Assembly (NCBI GenBank): GCA_036245805.1
Contig: BTRK01000002.1
Coordinates: 8,428,689-8,492,688, forward strand
Length of the DNA: 64,000 nucleotides
DNA from: Pristionchus mayeri
Lineage: Eukaryota > Nematoda > Chromadorea > Rhabditida > Neodiplogasteridae
Reading direction: 5' to 3'
The notes below the pieces were generated by a model. It saw only the letters and a list, made by a program, of their open reading frames with translations. It did not search any database and was not told the origin of the DNA. Positions 59,993 to 64,000 of the stretch are shown in pieces. Within the stretch, counting starts at the first letter, position 1; every line of letters starts with the position of its first letter. Both the position numbers and the translations under genes were made by a program.

Positions 59993-62805
59993 ATGAATAT
60001 TCGACTCGCGTCTGTGTTCATTTTCGTGCTTTATTCGCAGGTAAGCTTCTTTCATTGAAATAGTTGAGTAATAATAACATTTCCCAATTTATGTTAACAA
60101 TATGGAGAAAAAAAATTGCTCACTTCTCGCCGCAATATTGTTGTTACACAAATGTATGTGACACCATTGCAGGTCTCTTCTAACTCAGAGTTCGAGTTCA
60201 GCGATTCTCTCATGTCTTTGTCTCAGCTTGAGAAAAAATTGAAAGAGGAGATCAAAGAGATGAGCATGGATGAACTGCGTAAAGAAATGAATTCTGTCCG
60301 ATCGGTTCTTGGCGGTGGCCTTGAAGAGGTTAGATCATTTGTCATGCATGACATGGCTGAGAAAAAAGAAGAATATGATACCGTTTCTCGAGTGTTCGAG
60401 GAGAAATTAGCCAGGTGAGCCTTTTCCGCTTCGAACCTAATTAGGAATTCTAGTTAGTTAATTCTAGTTATTTTTTTAAATTTCTAATGAAGGTGGTAAA
60501 TTAAAATTAACGACTAACAATAGTTTACGATTTTGTGTTTTACAAATCAGGAAATGTTTTTGTTTAATTTTACCATGTACTATCATTTTTTTAAATATTT
60601 TTTTCAGGTATACTGAGCTCGAGATTAAAGCGGATGATTTGTTTCAACCTTGGAATGTTTCAACCAACACTTACTGGATTTGCAATACCGAGTGAGCGAA
60701 GCAGTGGAAGCGAACCGCCAAGCCGACATCGACTTCACTTCGGCAAGACAAGCGCTCCTTACCATTCAAGAGTTGCGAGCAGAAAAGCTGAGCGAGTGGA
60801 GAAGGGAACTCGCAGAAATGTCACCGAGAACAGATCTTGAAGGAAACGTGACTTACCTGAAAGGTGTTGCACTTGACAAGAGACATGTACTCGAAAAAAT
60901 GACAGAAATGATCAACCAGCGTAAGAACTACCTCAACAATCGCAATTGTGATGCCAACCCCGCTGATCAAATATGTCGTTTGTCCCAGCAAGCGCTTGAT
61001 CTTCAAGAAAAGGAGTTTAACAGCTCGATGACGGAGTTATCTGTGTTCGAGGCTGAATTCCACGCTGCGAGTGACCTACTTGCCGGATACGACAAGAATC
61101 TTCGAAGACTGAACGGTCTAATCGCAAGCGTCAGTGATCAAAGCCTTCGGGACGCAGATACAACAATGGAACAGCATCGGGAACGCTTGGACACTGCAGC
61201 TGCAGCTGTTTCAGCTGCAGCTGATGCCGTACCGCGAGATATGTTATCATACGTTGCTGTACCACCATTGGCGGTATCGTATATTTTCGATGCTTTTACG
61301 GATGCACGCACTGCCCTGGAGGAGAAGTACCAGGCCGAAATTAAAATGGGCCTGGTAAAAGCAACTGTTGACTTGAACCGTTGTACTTTTGACGCTGCTG
61401 AAAATAAGTACATAGCGGGAGTGTTTTATTCGGAAATTCTCGAGCAAGAGTATGACAAGAGGCAAAAGAGGAATGCACAAGAAACGTTAGTTGTTTTTAT
61501 TGGTTTATGCTAATATGCCATTTGTTGATGAATCCATAAAAACATGCCACACTTATTGATCATTAGCGAAGAAGAAAGAGTTACATCGTAATAATGCGAG
61601 ATTTTTTCAGGTACTTATGCATAATATTGGTGCTATGTTCGATCATCTGCGTTGAACTACTCCTCATCTGCTGCTTCGCCGTTTATTTGCTTTCGAAATA
61701 TTACAAGACTCGAAACGACAGAACAAGTAAGAAATTAGTCTTATCCCAACTTAAAACACGCAAAATTTGACTCTGTACGGATTGGGTGGACAAATGAGAT
61801 TTGGGTGGACAAATGAGCGAGCTGTACGGTTTCGGTGGACAATCCGGGATTTCGGTGGACAAATGAGATTTAGGTGGACAAATGAATGTTTAGGGTGGTA
61901 CATCATGTATTATCTCTGGAAGCATCTAATAGTTGCTAAGAACGTGTTCCATGTGTTCTCAAGCGACATTACCATCTTCAGAGACTTACAACACTGAAGA
62001 GTGTTCTTCCCTCTTTGTTCTGGTCACATAGGTAGGGTATCACCCATCATATGCCGTACATTTTCGTTAGCGTATCATTACAAATATTATGTATCGCTTC
62101 AATCATCAACAACAAAAGTACAGAGATGACCTACATAGTAGAGGCATTGTACACCCTTTCTTGTGCATTCGTGTTATTCCCTCGCTAGCTTCTCACGCTC
62201 ATTTTGCCATTTCATTTTGTAGGCGGGCACTTGCGCGATGAGTTGAGGATTTTGCATTAATGCATATTCCTCCGTATTGCTGTATTATCTAGCGATATTA
62301 GGAATCATTGTTTCGCACGAAATTCAGGGAAGCGCGGCGAAGAGACATCATTCCTAAGGAGGCTAAGCCATGCATAGTGAATCCTAGCGAAGTACCAGGC
62401 GAATGACAAAAAAGTCCATCGAATAAAGGAGAGGAGAGGACCAAACCAGAACAGAGGTGGACTCTTCATCCAGATAAGTGCTTGAAGGTGGTATCATAGC
62501 TTCAAGGCGCTTAGGATACGTCCTAGTCAACTACTAGATGATTCCAGAGAGAATACGCTATGCACAACCCCAAACTTTCATTTGCCCACCCAAACCCCAT
62601 TTATGCCATTTGTCCACCGAAATCCCGGATTGTCCACCGAAACCGTACAGCTCGCTCATTTGTCCACCCAATCCGTACAGAGCCCAAAATTTGTATTTAT
62701 GTAGTGTTTTCAGATGTAAAGGACAAGGTAGAACGAATTGAGCTCGTCGAAGCTGCTGCTCCTTCTGCTGAATTACAATATGTTATGTATGCGGAGAAAA
62801 ATTAG
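59993..62805 (+). CDS. coiled-coil/TM family member, most complete copy
   Basis: Exons: 59993-60040 (signal peptide MNIRLASVFIFVLYSQ), 60173-60414 (coiled coil, LEKKLKEEIKEMSMDELRKE, ending SRVFEEKLAR), 60608-61485 (VEANRQADIDFTSARQ, NCDANPADQIC, Ala-rich coiled coil), 61611-61726 (TM, LCIILVLCSIICVELLLICC) and 62714-62805 (tail VERIELVEAAAP, stop TAG). Mature topology would be a long coiled-coil ectodomain, one TM helix and a ~30-residue tail. After KADDLFQPW in exon 3 the frame must shift by one to reach the conserved HLLDLQYRV, where 13 bases are missing relative to the 36.7-kb copy. The family is not one I recognise. A WGATAR module precedes it, and a Mutator-like element fills the last intron. 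Confidence 0.75.
61770..62684. mobile_element. long-TIR element with 9-bp target duplication (Mutator-like)
   Basis: Arms of over 100 bases carry repeated GGTGGACAAATGAG and TTTCGGTGGACAATCCGG phrases and end CTCTGTACGG/CCGTACAGAG. CAAAATTTG flanks both sides (61761-61769 and 62685-62693), a 9-bp duplication as made by Mutator elements. No transposase. It sits in the last intron of the 60-kb gene. Confidence 0.82.
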
Positions 62806-63760
62806 AGCGAATACTTTATCATGCGTAGTAATTTCATTGTCACATGAGCATTTTTTTAAAATTTGATGGTAAACACAATTCCTATCAATTCTGTATACTG
62901 TCATTTACTCAAATTAAATATCAATATCATGTAATGAATCGACTTCCATTTAATTAGAACTATTTTTTTGATTTCGTGCTAAATGAGGTGTTGAGACGAT
63001 CCCTTGACGCTAGGCTTTCTCATTATGAAGTGTGTAGTTCGTGACTAGACTTCTAGAAGCTCATTCTTTATCAGTGGCTCCGACCAAGTGTGGAAGGCTA
63101 GTGAGGTGGAAGGCTTTTATAACGTCACAGAAGAATCGACAACCGATTGATAACTCTATGAACTATAGATGAAATTGCGTCAGAATCACTTCACTACACA
63201 TTCGTTACCTGGAGACCAGGTGAATTATTTTGTGTCAAAATACTGAGTTCAATTCTAATTAAAATGGGATACAACCCGGAATTGACAACGATTCACCCCG
63301 CTTGGGGGCTCATTCACGCCGCTAAGTCAGTGTAAACGATGTGCCACTCTCCGTCAACGTGAAGTCGCTATTGTTGAGTCGTATTTCAAACATATCACAA
63401 GTAGAATGGAGGACTGGCCATTCGATGTATTGAGGACATTTTAATTTTTTTCTGGATTTTTCATATATGTTTGCAAATCAAAAGACACTAGGGTGACTAA
63501 ATGACTCTTCGAGTCGTCGTTTAGAGTCGTGACCTCGCCTGAGATTCGGGTCGATCAGGTCAGATCAAATCCCTCGTTTAGTGGATGAGTCGTTTCACCT
63601 CTGATCCGAAACCTTTCGCCAACCTATAAGCCACACATCGTTTAAGAACCTGTCGGTTACGGAATTCAACGATAGAAATGAGAAAATTTTGAAATCGTCG
63701 GTGAGTAATTCCTATAAAATTTGGCAAATTTACTCTTTCGTTTTCAAAAGCATCGATCTC
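62806..63760. other. AT-rich intergenic region
   Basis: No exon or RNA gene was supported. ACTCTTCGAGTCGTCG-type short repeats occur near 63500-63600. Confidence 0.35.
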
Positions 63761-63761
63761 G

Positions 63762-63815
63762 GCGTCTCTTCTTTGGATGTTTTATTGACTTCGAGGCTAG
63801 ATAAGGCTGTGCATC
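63762..63815 (+). promoter_or_regulatory. conserved WGATAR promoter module, copy 3
   Basis: TTTGGATGTTTTATTGACTT, then TAGATAAGGCTGTGCATC. Sequence and spacing match 39252-39301 closely. No ATG with a signal peptide could be placed before the window ends; another family member probably starts here or just beyond. Confidence 0.6.
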
Positions 63816-63938
63816 GCCATTTCCCTCTCATTCCCACACTCGGCACGTGTTTCCTACGCGACAACTTGGGCTTACCCATCTTCTCAGTCTACATAGGAGG
63901 TTGCAAGAATGAGACATACAGTTGGGCACTACGACGGA

Positions 63939-64000
63939 TGATAACTATGACGAAATGCCGCTTTTGATGTGTCAAAGGCGGCATGCCGTCATAGTTCTAA
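63939..64000. repeat. hairpin MITE (GACGTCATGC family), end copy
   Basis: AACTATGACGAAATGCCGC pairs with GGCGGCATGCCGTCATAGTT. It is related to 23304 and 28443 and is cut by the window end. Confidence 0.75.

Overview
The window looks like repeat-rich accessory sequence from a nematode. The evidence is many short introns ending in TTTCAG, GATA-type promoter sites, and expanded kinase and membrane-protein families mixed with mariner, RTE-type and Helitron remnants. The exact genus is inference; a diplogastrid such as Pristionchus would fit. Few open frames are intact, because most real genes are spliced into exons of 40-250 bases. All exon joins below were made by eye from splice sites, reading phase and similarity between paralogues inside the window.

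Layout. 0.4-0.6 kb: a THAP-like zinc-finger exon (-). 1.1-2.7 kb: a broken Helitron replicase/helicase. 2.8-4.05 kb: a mariner nested inside a fold-back MITE. 4.8-5.7 kb: another mariner-type element. 6.2-6.5 kb: a small unknown gene (-). 7.3-17.7 kb: a 10.4-kb palindrome with two near-identical 5.1-kb arms, each carrying a BTB-BACK-Kelch pseudogene broken by the same two transposons. 17.8-19.2 kb: a MAPK-like pseudokinase that lost its N-lobe at the palindrome edge. 19.65-24.85 kb: a second MAPK-like pseudokinase (-), with two mariner-size elements in its introns. 25.3-30.4 kb: exons that chain into a coiled-coil ectodomain, a transmembrane segment and an eIF2-alpha-kinase-like domain, i.e. 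a PERK-like layout with an unrelated-looking ectodomain. 31.35-32.45 kb: a third MAPK-like gene, cut off before its catalytic loop. 32.8-34.8 kb: an RTE-type LINE. 35.07-35.22 kb: an orphan kinase exon. 36.7-37.9, 39.4-53.2 and 60.0-62.8 kb: three more members of the coiled-coil/transmembrane family, without a kinase domain. 41.8-52 kb: a block of nested transposons and tandem repeats, probably a giant intron. 53.4-58.6 kb: small multi-pass membrane genes.

The most interesting content is threefold. First is a tandem family of single-pass coiled-coil ectodomain proteins, one of which appears fused to a kinase, interleaved with catalytically degenerate MAPK-like genes. Second is a 50-bp WGATAR promoter module shared by the family starts at 39.4 and 60.0 kb and seen again at 63.8 kb. 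Third is the large palindrome, whose internal transposons date its steps. Several gene models need a 1-nt correction or contain a single stop, so either many are young pseudogenes or the assembly holds residual indels. The sequence alone cannot decide.
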